NCBI GenBank assembly: GCA_964200075.2
Contig: CAXNAA020000509.1
Span: 1 to 20,612 of the forward strand
Direction: 5' to 3'
Source: Sphacelaria rigidula
Taxonomy: Eukaryota; Phaeophyceae; Sphacelariales
Length of the DNA: 20,612 bases
Made by a program: the position numbers and the translations under genes. Position 1 is the stretch's first letter; every line of letters starts with the position of its first letter. Shown here in pieces: positions 10,177 to 18,984 of the stretch. The notes beneath the pieces were generated by a model. That model ran no database searches. It saw only the letters and a list, made by a program, of their open reading frames with translations, and was not told the origin of the DNA.

Positions 10177-10352
10177 ATAACCCCAGGACGGAACGACGCC
10201 GCCTGGCCATGCCCGAAAGCTCCATCCAGCACGGAGGACCAAATAACTTGATAAAAACCACGAGTCAGAAGAATGAATGCACAGCAGCTCCAGTACAACA
10301 AGCAATCGGCGTAGCTAGCGCGACTAAACTTTGTGGGGATCCACATCTGTGG

Positions 10353-10379
10353 TTGATTGATTGATTGATTGATTGATTG
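10353..10379. repeat. (TTGA)n microsatellite
   Basis: Almost seven perfect TTGA units. Copy 1 of family D ends at the matching position in only a degenerate AATCAATTAATC, so the array probably expanded from the tail of copy 2. Confidence 0.9.
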
Positions 10380-10580
10380 TCGCACTTTAGCTGACCACCT
10401 ATGGATCCTGCCAATGTCGCATGATAGACGTACCCAATAAAAGCAAAACTGAAACATTCGCTAAAGAAAAAAAGGAACAGAAAAAGGTAAAACAGAACGA
10501 CATAGTAGACCAAGACGTGAAAAAAAAAACACGGGAATACCGGGTTGCTCGCTTCATACATTTACAATATATATATGTCA
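10353..10580 (-). mobile_element. Family D repeat, copy 2, with (TCAA)n tail
   Basis: On the minus strand the order is a pyrimidine-rich stretch, TTAGCGAATGTTTCAGTTTTG, TATTGGGTACGTCTATCATG, GGATCCATAGGTGGTCA, GTGCGACAATCAA and then about seven TCAA units (TTGA on the plus strand, 10353-10379). The core matches copy 1 at 9550-9650. A 3' microsatellite tail points to target-primed reverse transcription, as known for LINE/SINE retroposons, but no reverse transcriptase is visible in the copy. Its other end abuts the copia remnant near 10580. Confidence 0.6.
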
Positions 10581-10581
10581 C

Positions 10582-11008
10582 CTTGACCAGTACCGCCCCT
10601 CAACTCGCGAGGACCGAGCGGCGACGTCTCACGTGGGCCGAAGAGTTGCCGACACCAAGGACGGGGTGCACTGTGAGCCAAACTCGTGAAGCCAAAGGGT
10701 CGGCGCACACACACGGCGAGACGCCGATTGCTAGCGAAGGGGAGAAGAACAGAGAAGAAGCGGAGACGACGTCGGCGGGGATAGCGGACGACAAATGGTC
10801 AGCAGTGGAGATGATCACCGCGGCAGCAGGACAGATGGCAGGAAAAGACGCAATCGTCTCGATCCAGAACAAGATGACCGACATAGAGGTTTTCTGTTTT
10901 GTTACTGAAACCGAGGAAGACAGAGTAGGACAGCCCGAATTTGCGTTCAACAGTTGGCCTGCACGTAAGCGAAGTAGAGGCAGCACCCACCAGTATCGAC
11001 GACGTTGA
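10582..11008 (+). pseudogene. pol: copia pol linker region upstream of RT (broken)
   Basis: An open frame in the same phase as the RT below ends with an in-frame TGA at 11006-11008, only four codons before the RT similarity begins. It is rich in E, T, A and K, with words such as TWAEELPTP and EEDRVGQPEFAF, as expected of the acidic, poorly conserved linker between integrase and RT in copia polyproteins. No catalytic motif is visible. Assignment rests on frame and position, not on strong similarity. The open frame extends upstream to 10421, but that part lies in the family D repeat. Confidence 0.5.
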
Positions 11009-11610
11009 AAATCAGAGTTGCGAGAGGCATGGCTTGGCGCGATACAGGCAGAACTGGGAGATCACAAAGAGGCAGAAATTTTTTCGATTGGTTCAGTGCC
11101 GGAAGGAGTATACGTGATTGCAGCAAAATGTGTTTTCAGTGGGAAAACCGACGCCGATGGCTCCATAACGAAGGTGAAGGCTAGGCTGGTAGCGCGAGGA
11201 TTTGGACAACGTTTCGCCGTCGACTATTTCGAGACTTTTGCGGCCATGGCCTCCATGGCCTCCATTAAATTGGTCATGACAGTGGCAGTTCAGGAAGAGT
11301 GCCCGTTGTATCACTTTGACGTAACACAGGCTTTTGTTCAAGCGAATATGGACACTGACGTGTACATGAGGCTGCCTGAAGGATGCTACGCTTTGATAGA
11401 CATTATCGTGAAGCTCGAAAAATCCATTTATGGGATCAAGCAAGCAGGCAGGCAGTGATCACGTCCTCTGTGCCAAACTTTATAGGAGGATGTCGGGATG
11501 GTGCAGTGTGAGGCCGAGTCTTCTGTTTCAAGGTGAAGGATGAAGGAGACGTGCGTGTGGTTGTCCGTGTAGATAACATTTTGATCAGTGGTGCTGAGGA
11601 AAATGTGCGA
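11009..11610 (+). pseudogene. pol: Ty1/copia reverse transcriptase (RVT_2), disrupted
   Basis: In the live element this domain copies RNA to DNA. Counting from 11018, family landmarks are EAW (residues 3-5), a KCVF block where most copia elements have KWVFK (37-40), KARLVARGFGQ (54-64), VDYFETFA (68-75), YHFDVTQAFVQ (98-108), the D of FDV being a catalytic aspartate, and YGIKQAGRQ (138-146). The family's next residue, W, is replaced by TGA at 11456-11458. The frame continues recognisably, with TAG at 11483-11485, to about 11528, where one base appears to be missing; similarity resumes one frame back with VKDEGDV and ILISGAEENV. There the usual YVDD catalytic box reads RVDN (11566-11577), losing one of the two aspartates. 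With no intact frame it cannot make active enzyme. Confidence 0.88.
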
Positions 11611-11939
11611 AAGCACATTTTTAGACCTTGGTTTTTGCTATGCATTTATGCGCATCTTAAGTTGAACCACCCACACTACTTTGAGAGGAATGGGTTTTGT
11701 AATCTTACGGCGTTTCCAAATATGACGTATACCCCCCTTGACTGGCGTCCATGGATTATCTAGATGGAGCACAAGAAGTTGGGGGAAGGGTTTTTTGCTC
11801 GTGGCCGAGTTCCCTCCTTTCTTTGGAAGAGAGAGAGATAGCCATGATGACACATGTACCAGTTCAGAGGAGGTGTTCATGTGGACAGGTACAGATAAGT
11901 GAAATGCGCATGTATTCATGCTGACGCGCGGGTACTAAT

Positions 11940-12842
11940 AGTCGAGTATGCGTGACTGCGGCATCATGCTTCGGCTGGCAGCAGACGCTGCCGCATGCTC
12001 TCACTCTTCGTCTGATCCAAGTCTGATCCCTACTACTGAGATTTCACTTCGTCACAGCACTCCAACAAAACAAATATCGAACCATCCATCCTTCGCCACG
12101 GGCCACGGAATAACCTGATTACTGGTCAGAGATGTACACGTACGTGTAAAGGTTGCAAAAGTGCTCAGGAAGGAGGACGATACTACTATAGGTACTCCAG
12201 ATTTTCTGAGGACTTCCAGTACTTCATACGTTCATGTGTCAGTGGGCTAGCCTCCGTACAAATGGGAGACAGAATCATCGAATACATCAATGCTTGCCTG
12301 TCATCACCGTCCAGCGAAAAAAAGTCATGCTTTCCACTCGCTTCGGTGCTAAGTTCAATGTTTTGCCTTCAGGAGCACGCCTCCGTGCGCGTTTTTGTTG
12401 TCGGGTCTAGAGGTGACCACCAAATCATCAGTGCAGCGAAGCAGTGCAGCCCAGGGCGACGAACACTATCATACCCAGGCACCACGGTTAGTGAATCGAA
12501 GGTACACTAAACGGAATAAGGTGTGGCTGGGGTATTTAAAAATTGAGGTGTTCAGGGTATATTTTCAGTGACGGCAGTGCTCACTCTCCCGACTGGTATC
12601 ATGCTTTACATTGCCTCAAGTTTCGACTCCCACAAAGCAGAAACTACAGTATATCGTCGAGTAGAGTTCCTTAAAATGAACGACGTACGTCATCCCAAGC
12701 CCGTCAACGCGTCGAAACTAGAATTACGCACTTTGCCATTTTTGCGACGGCTACCGAGCATCGTCGAACAAAAAAGGGTTAATATAATAGTGTCCGGTCG
12801 TACGTTCGGCATCCCCTGGCATTTTTTCCTACCAACATGCCG
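11940..12842. other. No recognised gene
   Basis: Frames at 12262-12510 and 12568-12867 have no recognised domain. No LTR direct repeat flanking the copia remnant could be seen here. GGGTTAA at 12777-12783 resembles one end of the TTAA elements but has no partner end nearby. Confidence 0.45.
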
Positions 12843-13185
12843 GTCGCCGCAGTGGCTCAGGTGGTAACCTCGAAATCTTCTGACGGTTGGGTTGTGAGCT
12901 CAAATCTCGGAGCGATCTGGGATTTTTTCATACAACATGCCCAACATTGGAAAGCGACGATGCCGAGGGTACACAAAATTCGACGTAACGGTCGACGAGG
13001 GAAATGGAATGCTGGACCCCTCTCGCGATAAAAAGGAGAGGTAAGCACCGCAGAAGGAAGGTGGGGTACTAAAAACGAAAAAGGAATAACAACTCCTGTG
13101 TTGACCCTCCTCCTGTGTGACCCCGGCCGGTGCACCACGTATACCGAGAGGTATAGACCGGCGTCCAGAATAAATGGGACGATAA
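12843..13185 (+). mobile_element. tRNA-derived SINE, copy 2 (plus strand)
   Basis: The head GGTCGCCGCAGTGGCTCAGG carries a good Pol III A box, TGGCTCAGGTGG (12853-12864). A degenerate B box, GAGCTCAAATCTC (12896-12908), follows at tRNA-like spacing, and a T-run follows GATCTGGG. The body aligns with the minus-strand copy at 6029-6375 over its full length, including ACGGTCGACGAGGGAAATGG, CACCGCAGAAGGAAGGTGG, CTGTGTGACCCCGGCCGGTG, TACCGAGAGGTAT and CGGCGTCCAGAATAAATGGG. After the shared end come CA-rich bases that may be a tail. The T-run about 20 bp past the B box would be expected to stop Pol III if intact. Confidence 0.8.
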
Positions 13186-14500
13186 CACAGCACACAACAC
13201 ACACAACGTGCACATGGTATTTCAGCGAAAGGCACCCTTCCACCGTTCGGACGAATCATCGTCGGTTCGAATAACCAAATCCACGATTTTCCAGGCCTGA
13301 TTGCTCAACAAAGAAAACACAACAGAGTTGACCGCTGGTCAAGAAGATCTTAACGCAGCTTTTGCGCCATTCCACGTGCCTGGGCTGCGCGTACCTGGGT
13401 TGCAACGCTGAAATCGAAGCCCAAGGATCGGTTCGTATGGTGCGAATCACACCAAATCAAGTAATTTCCTGACGAATCATTCATTCGTCCGACCCTTGCA
13501 CCCTTCCGGCACCACGCTTTCGTGGCCAAACACAGACAACGACCGTTCAGCGAGGAATTCCCCGTCCCGATCTATCGACAGTAGTAGAAGTATTGCGTCC
13601 ACCCTATCGTCAGCGGCGATAGGATCGTCAGTCAGATGTCGATAACCACATCAACATTGATTCAGCACCGACGACACCAAAGTGCGTTTTACTCGAAAGG
13701 CAGACATTTGCTCATCGTCTCGAAGCTTTAGCCAGATGGAAGCACGACCGCAGCCGGTTACCTAGGGACAACTTGAAGGATGCAGCGCAAATGAAGAACC
13801 CGACACAAATGTAGGACGTGGGCAGACATAACGCCAGAGTGCAGCGCACAAGAGCACGCTTGTAAAAAATCATAGTAAAAGGGCTTTTCGTAACGTGTTT
13901 TCATTGGAGTCGAGAGCTACTACTGCACTTATTGCATCTATTTTCGGTTCCACATCCATGATTTCGCGCTATTCCACGAGAAAAAATCTTAACGCGACAA
14001 AAAAAAGGGGGGTAAAAAAACATTTACATGCCGTTCGATAGCCCACAATTATCTGTAACACACGTATAATACCACACACGCACTGGTTCAGGTGTTGTGC
14101 GAAATTCGTCTCGACGGCAGTTTGTCGCGCGGCACTAGTAGAACAATGAAGGCCACCGCTCGTGCAGCAAAGAAGTGGCCAACAAAACAGAAAACGCATC
14201 GCTTTCCATGAACTCAAAAATATACATATAAAACCAAAAAGATACCTGAGAGAAATCGTTCAACGTGTTCCGGGCAGACTCCCATTCCCCTTTGGCGAAA
14301 CACTTCACGTCTCACCCGCGATGCCGGCTTTTGTCACCCCCGGCACTGCAACTTCAAGGACAACCATCAGCGCGAAAAAAAGGGAAAAAAACACTACACA
14401 AACAGAAAAACGGTACCGCGATCACGACTAACCCATCTGGAGTCCCCCCCCCCCACACCAAATGAGTACGCCCCCCCCCCACCTACACACAGCTTTTTAC
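13186..14500. other. No recognised gene
   Basis: Sparse short frames. A small hairpin CCTATCG/CGATAGG lies at 13603-13623. A/T and G/C homopolymer runs at 13980-14030 and 14440-14480 lie just beyond the 3' end of the minus-strand candidate gene. Confidence 0.5.
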
Positions 14501-14506
14501 CAGGGG

Positions 14507-14512
14507 TTTATT
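14507..14512 (-). promoter_or_regulatory. Poly(A) signal AATAAA for the minus-strand gene
   Basis: On the minus strand GTGAAATAAACCCC carries a canonical AATAAA 187 bp beyond the stop codon at 14699, followed within about 25 bp by a GT-rich CTGTGTGTAGGTGGGG stretch, the usual downstream element. Position and order support it as the 3' end of the candidate gene. Confidence 0.5.
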
Positions 14513-14698
14513 TCACAAAAGTACCGACACCACGAGACACAACACAAAGCGGCTCAAGAATTATGGGAGTGAGGGAACCACAAATATCAGTAAAATAGGG
14601 GGGGGGGAAGCAGCGACCGGCTGGCAAACGAAAAAACAAATAACGACAACGATCAACGCGCAGCCCGTTGCTATGAATATCTTCGTGTTTCGTTTCAA

Positions 14699-14995
14699 TC
14701 AGTAACCCTGAGGTAGCACCATGTTGATGCCTTCTCTGCCCCCCAGTGACATCATCTCGAAGGCATTTTCTGGTCGCTGCACTTCCTGGTACCCCATTCC
14801 TTCCCGATTCCTACGCGCCTTGCACATGGTGTACACCGAAGAGAGGGCTATCGCGCTCAGCATGAAACACACGATCGTAATCGCCACAGCCTGCATAAAT
14901 GAGAGACAGCCCCGCGCGGCAGGGAGAGGCGGACGGAGAGGCGGGGGGGCGCAGAAAATCATCATTAGTACAGGCAATGACCTCACCCAGGACAT
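14699..14995 (-). CDS. Candidate two-exon gene for a small single-span membrane protein
   Basis: Proposed exons, minus strand: 14995-14987 (ATG TCC TGG) and 14890-14699, stop TGA. The 96-bp intron starts G|GTGAGGT and ends CTCTCATTTATGCAG, and both junctions fall between codons. The product would be 66 residues: MSW, then about 20 hydrophobic residues (AVAITIVCFMLSAIALSSVY), a basic KARRNRE patch that by the positive-inside rule puts the C-terminus in the cytosol, and a tail with YQEVQ, FEMMSL and PQGY. A poly(A) signal follows at 14512-14507. The small first exon is the weak point: the open frame continues upstream, so this may be the 3' part of a larger gene whose upstream exons I cannot find. 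The intron itself contains no in-frame stop, so an unspliced reading is possible. I do not recognise the family. Confidence 0.45.
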   Translation of the reverse strand: MSWVRSLPVLMMIFCAPPPLRPPLPAARGCLSFMQAVAITIVCFMLSAIALSSVYTMCKARRNREGMGYQEVQRPENAFEMMSLGGREGINMVLPQGY

Positions 14996-15042
14996 GCTCG
15001 GAAAAATACATATATCAAGTCCAGTAGTTGAAGAGACCAGTT

Positions 15043-15172
15043 TTAACCCTTCTGGAACTCTTTGACGAATTTTATTTTTGTGGATCAGCATAATTTTCAG
15101 TCATTTTCAAGTCAAAGTGATGCCGATTCATAAAATCAAACATCGTCAATCAAGGGGTTCCCCAAGGGTTAA
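15043..15172. mobile_element. TTAA-flanked 130-bp palindromic MITE
   Basis: Begins TTAA-CCCTTCTGGAACTCTTTGA and ends GTTCCCCAAGGG-TTAA; the ends are inverted repeats of about 20 bp with a few mismatches, and imperfect pairing continues towards the centre (GGATCAGCAT against ATGCCGATTC). TTAA at both edges with CCCT termini is the classic piggyBac-type arrangement. The word TGATGCCGATTCA is shared with the 106-bp elements at 2332-2673, making this a diverged relative. It ends 48 bp upstream of the proposed ATG of the minus-strand gene. Confidence 0.7.
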
Positions 15173-17330
15173 TAGCAGAGATAACTTCTGCAGCTCGGAC
15201 ATATAAATTCGAGGCGAGAATTGATGCACGAGTTTCATCACTCTTGCTCAGAGCTCCGATACTTCGCATTCTCTGCGCGATTCGACGGCGAACCTCCTCG
15301 AACCTATGAAGTTAAGCAGAGATGAGGAGTGTAGAGGATGAATGAGTCATCCTGCGGAAAGTGACTGTTTCCACACACACACTTCGCTCGAAAATTGCGC
15401 CGGAGGCCACAACCTCGATTGCGACCAAGTCACCGGAAGCCATTGTTCTGATGCGTAGATTCGCTCGACGGGATCTCTTGGGGGGGAGACGATGTACCTT
15501 GGAATTGCAGGGAATTGCTTCTAGACGAGTCCACGGTTGCAATACTTGTCACCGGGACGATATATGCGGCGACCCCGTCGTGCTCATGACATCGCTCTTC
15601 GTAGATATTATCGACCACACATTTTCGTGTCCAAAAATGCCGCAGAGAGTTAGCAACATCTCTACTCACACAACAGTAGTACCTACTGGTGCAACTCCAC
15701 TTGCTCTACATGGGGAAGGCGCACAGGTGCTGCAAATGAAAAGGCTGAGTCAAGAAGAAACTACGACCAGCAAAAAAACACAATGGTGTGTGAGGCTATG
15801 GGCACCACCTTGGACTTCAACGATGGTTGCTACAATGGCTGCTATAATAGCGGGCCGTGCTTGTGTATGCAGTGACAGCATAAGTTAGGCAGCACCGCGT
15901 GAGTTTTGCGCGATCGGGTTCTAGATGCCAGGGAGGAGAATGACACCAGGAGTATACAAAAAGCGCATCCTCTGTGTCAGCTGCTGGAGGTATATCCATC
16001 ACCAGTTTGCGAGCTGTGGTGAGTACAATTGAGCCAGACTTCTTGTACAAGATGTAATGAACCCTTGTGCTACAAGCCCCATCTCGGACCAGCTGCGAGG
16101 ATTGACAGTCTAGACACATGAAAGAGCTTCTAGTGGGCGGAAGGTGGTTTCCGAGTAGGAGGGGGGTGCCTGTTCCTAGATCAACCAAAAAGCTCACGGA
16201 GTCAACGATGGGTGTCCGGGAGTTTCCAAAAAAGGGTTCGACGTCGGGCAATGAGCCCGAAGGGGAGGCAACGGTCATTTTGATAGCTTGGGTCAATTTG
16301 GTCATGACGCTATCCTTAAGAACGCACGAAGATTGCCGACCTCCTCCTCTAGCCTTAGTTGACCATTTGGGTACCGACCACGTAACCATCGAAGAACGAA
16401 AAAAAATAGGTGCGTATAGTTCACTTCGTAGCCCGTGCCCCCTGTAGTGTGGTTAAGGCGCACCACGCAGGAGAGAGCGCAGAAAATTGCGTGCAGCAAG
16501 GGGGCGATGGCACGCCGGCTGCTTTACATCGCTGAGGTCAGCCGCTGGTGGAAATAGTTTATATGTGCAATACAACACCAACAGCAGGTACAGACAGTAT
16601 AAAAGTACACTTAAGACGATACGGCACGCAGGCAAGATCAAACTATGCTCGAGGTGTGCTAGTACTGCCCCAAGACTATCAAGACTGCAAAACTATAGGA
16701 AGCGAGCACAAAAACTGTTCGCATTTGTCGCATTGGAAGGCAGTGGCTGCCAGTGCGCATCACTTGCTGCGCATGAAAGCATCTACCGCACGAGAACGCC
16801 TCAGCAAAGATATGCATCAATGCACGTGCCTTCTGACTCAAAACCGGTCACGAGTTATCTAGAACTAATTCCCATATAAACGCTCAACATTCACGTATTG
16901 ATGAAAATAGAAATGCTGTCACCTGAAAAACAAAGAGTTTGAACCCTAAATGTGCCGTAGGGCATTTTGAGAAAATCTGTGGGGGGGGTCTTCGGCTCAG
17001 GGCTTGTCATCGTACACGTCATTGAGTCGGTTCACTGCACGCGTGTCTTGCTTCTAGACGGTTGGTGATAAACGTGACACTGAATAAGGCGAAACACCTC
17101 GAGTTATCTAAATTTTTGGGCTCACAGCTAAGTGTTACGAGATGAGGCCTTCGTCAGCCCCACAAGGTTTTGGAGGACAGACACCCTAGGCGTAGACGAG
17201 CGCCAGTAGGACGGTTGGGCGCGTAAGCGAGTGGCTCGCGAGTTCAATAAGATTACAACAGACCAGGCTGCATATTTTTGAGCGGACAAATCATCTTTTT
17301 TTGCACTAGAAGATCAAAAGACAACACGCT
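15173..17330. other. Region with one long unidentified frame, otherwise nothing recognised
   Basis: Apart from the long minus-strand frame at 15817-16389 and a 175-codon plus frame at 15361-15888, I see only short frames. A TATAAA word at 15201-15206 has no gene clearly attached. A frame near 17040-17140 weakly resembles retroelement RT and is discussed as rejected. Confidence 0.4.
15817..16389 (-). CDS. Long open frame, function unknown, possibly a decayed exon
   Basis: This frame codes 190 residues from its first ATG and stays open about 20 codons further upstream. Composition is more protein-like than neighbouring frames in its middle (DVEPFFGNSRTPIVD, LVDLGTGTPLLLG, SGSIVLTTARKLVMDIPP, ADTEDALFVYSW), with two cysteines in CLDC. 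I recognise no domain, signal peptide or membrane span. There is no clear splice or poly(A) framework. Open frames of about 200 codons also arise elsewhere in this window inside repeats, so length alone is weak evidence. It could be chance, a host exon, or a remnant of an unrecognised element. Confidence 0.2.
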   Translation of the reverse strand: MVTWSVPKWSTKARGGGRQSSCVLKDSVMTKLTQAIKMTVASPSGSLPDVEPFFGNSRTPIVDSVSFLVDLGTGTPLLLGNHLPPTRSSFMCLDCQSSQLVRDGACSTRVHYILYKKSGSIVLTTARKLVMDIPPAADTEDALFVYSWCHSPPWHLEPDRAKLTRCCLTYAVTAYTSTARYYSSHCSNHR

Positions 17331-17580
17331 GACCGAGGGCTATTTCCCTTCCCCACCTCTCAACGCAACGAGCTTATGCTTGGGCAGCAGCGGTCTGAGG
17401 GGGACAAGCTCACCGCTGCGCTTCGATGCGCCTTGCTTGTGTGTGTCGACTTGTGTTCGTAATCCTCAGTTCGCGGCGGCATGTTCATTAATAAGCCTTG
17501 GGCACCAAGACACGACCCAACGACACCCGCACGCGCCGCCGGCAGCACGCACTTCCCCACCAAATGCGCCACGCCATTCG
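17331..17580 (+). repeat. Family C dispersed repeat, copy 2
   Basis: Aligns with 988-1250: ACCGAGG, CCTTCCCCAC, CTTGGGCAGC, GGGGACAAGCTCACC, TTGTGTGTGTCGACTTG, ATCCTCAGTTCG and CCTTGGGCACC. The common reading frame gives NAT, GTSS, LCVSTC and LGH in the same order as copy 1. Nothing outside the pair identifies the family. Confidence 0.55.
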
Positions 17581-17589
17581 ATCTCTAGC

Positions 17590-18222
17590 AACAATTGTGT
17601 GTGCTGACCCAGAAACATATGTAACTTGTTGTCGCCGTGGTGATCGTTACTGCAACGTCTGAAGGTTTACTGCTGCCCTGAGGGCCACGAAGCACTCGTT
17701 ATCGTGTCTGGTGCATGAATGACCATGACGCGCGGCACAGACACATCGACGGCCTCCATCATATAGGCATTGCTTTTCCCATTAAAAACAGCTGTGCCAA
17801 ACTCCCGATAAAAGCTCGGGCAACTAGCGCGACCAACAAGGAGGTCTGGGCGCCTGGAGGCGCAACCCCTCTGATCGTCTGGGCGTGTTCATCCGTTGAA
17901 TCGCCATTATAATGACATGAAAAATGTGTGTCAGGGTCGGGTGTACATCTGCGGGCACCGAAAGGGCCAACATCAGGCGTCGTTGAACGTGATCGCACAG
18001 AGGACAAAATCACTGAATAAAGTACCTGAATATCACGGCCACAGGGAACAGAATCAACAACAGCCAAAAGTTATGGGTCAAATCTTGACATTATTGTGGG
18101 CGTTGCGGGTGGCCAATGACATGCGGGCATTTGTGCGAATAAGCCGCCCTGCCTTCCACGTCTCAGCTGAACAACTCTTGACCTGAACATAATATTATTC
18201 TTCCAAATCCTGAGGATCATCC
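17590..18222. other. No recognised gene
   Basis: Overlapping frames on both strands at 17715-18186 (about 100 codons each) have no recognised domain. No repeat shared with the rest of the window was seen. Confidence 0.45.
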
Positions 18223-18223
18223 G

Positions 18224-18245
18224 AACCCTAACCCGAACCCCAACC
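18224..18245. repeat. Short telomere-like tract
   Basis: AACCCTAACCCGAACCCC and the following AACC form about three degenerate units of a CCCTAA-like repeat, only 22 bp in all. It could be a small interstitial telomeric-type repeat or chance C-rich sequence; it directly precedes the G-rich family E array. Confidence 0.35.
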
Positions 18246-18289
18246 AAAGGCAGACGGAGAACGCTAGGGAGAGGGGGAGGGGGAGGGTG

Positions 18290-18447
18290 TACTTATTTTT
18301 ATTTGCCCTTCTCGTTTGACTTTTGATCACCCATCCCCTTCGAGACGGAGCAAGGGAGGGGGGGGGCGTACTCATTTGTTGCTTGCCTTAGTCGTTCGAC
18401 CATTGACCACGCATCCCTCTCGAGACGGAGCAAGGGGGGCGGGGGGG
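18290..18447 (+). repeat. Family E, two tandem 79-bp units
   Basis: Units start at TACTTATTTTTATTTGCCCT (18290) and TACTCATTTGTTGCTTGCCT (18369). Each continues CGTT(T/C)GAC, TGATCACC or TGACCACG, CATCCC, TCGAGACGGAGCAAGG and ends in a G-run. The G-run followed by TACTCA marks every unit junction of the family. Confidence 0.8.
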
Positions 18448-18984
18448 GAAGGGGAGAAGTATTTTTCTGCCTCTTCATACCTGCCCCATTCGGGCGGGAA
18501 CTGACTGGTGTTTTTTCATCGTCTGAATATGGACGACTTTCATGGTCCCCATGATATCGAAAATGAATCACGTTTTTGATGACCCAAAGCGTGCACATTT
18601 TGTGTTTCCCACGCTTAGGAGTACTTTTTACGTTTTCAAAATGTGATCCATTGTGTGAAGTTTTGCTGTCCCCGCAATGAAGAATGAAACTTCACAGTTT
18701 GTCTTGAAACTTTACAATAACGTGTAAGCTTCCCTGCCCGCGTCTCCAAATTAAAACGTACACCTTATCATTCTTGGAACCCAGCAAACTTTGCGCGTTT
18801 TTGCCGCCCTAAGACACTGCGCTGAATCTCCCATTTTCAAAACTACTGTATACGTTGGTGAGCTTTTCACGTAGACCTCGGAAGCGAGTTTCACGGACAG
18901 GGCAAACCATAAAGGTCGCGGTGCTGATCTTTCGGCGTTCAGAGTAAACTTAGGGCGAGGAAAGGAGGGAGGGGGTGGGGAGGA
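18448..18984. other. Spacer between family E arrays, no recognised gene
   Basis: No frame of interest is seen except a minus-strand frame through the array that is a by-product of the repeat. The CATTCGGGCGGG at 18487 may be a worn form of the CTGTTTCGGGAGG end of the longer units. Confidence 0.45.

Larger units (their letters stand above)
10582..11900 (+). mobile_element. Ty1/copia retrotransposon pol remnant
   Basis: This segment holds the end of the integrase-RT linker and much of an RVT_2-type reverse transcriptase of the Ty1/copia group. Gag, protease, integrase core, primer-binding site and LTRs are not recognised. The 5' end stops at the family D copy near 10580, and the 3' side fades after about 11610. 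Weak RT-like words near 11860-11925 in shifting frames might be the following domain but are not reliable. Several inactivating changes show it is an old dead copy. Confidence 0.8.

Noticed and set aside
10265-10561. Phenylalanine-rich minus-strand frame
   Set aside because: It is a by-product of the pyrimidine-rich family D copy and its TTGA tail.
9078-10580. One large inverted duplication covering A and D copies
   Set aside because: The order of A and D is not mirrored (A2-D1 on plus, D2 then A3 on minus) and the spacers do not match, so these are separate insertions.
11860-11925. Copia post-RT motif (FRGG, VFMW, VFML words)
   Set aside because: It needs several frame changes within 60 bases; too easy to obtain by chance.
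12840-12915. Functional tRNA gene
   Set aside because: A box is good, but the acceptor and anticodon stems do not form and the same sequence heads a 340-bp repeat, so it is a SINE head.
15290-15335. 5S rRNA-like word GAAGTTAAGCAGAG
   Set aside because: Only the short internal-control-like word fits; the flanking sequence cannot be laid on the 5S stems.
17015-17135. Possible Ty3/gypsy-type RT fragment (VINVTLNKAKHL, KFLGSQLSV)
   Set aside because: Two short words resemble the K...FLG region of gypsy RT, but there is no catalytic box, the frame is closed on both sides and neighbouring motifs are missing. A profile search could revive it.
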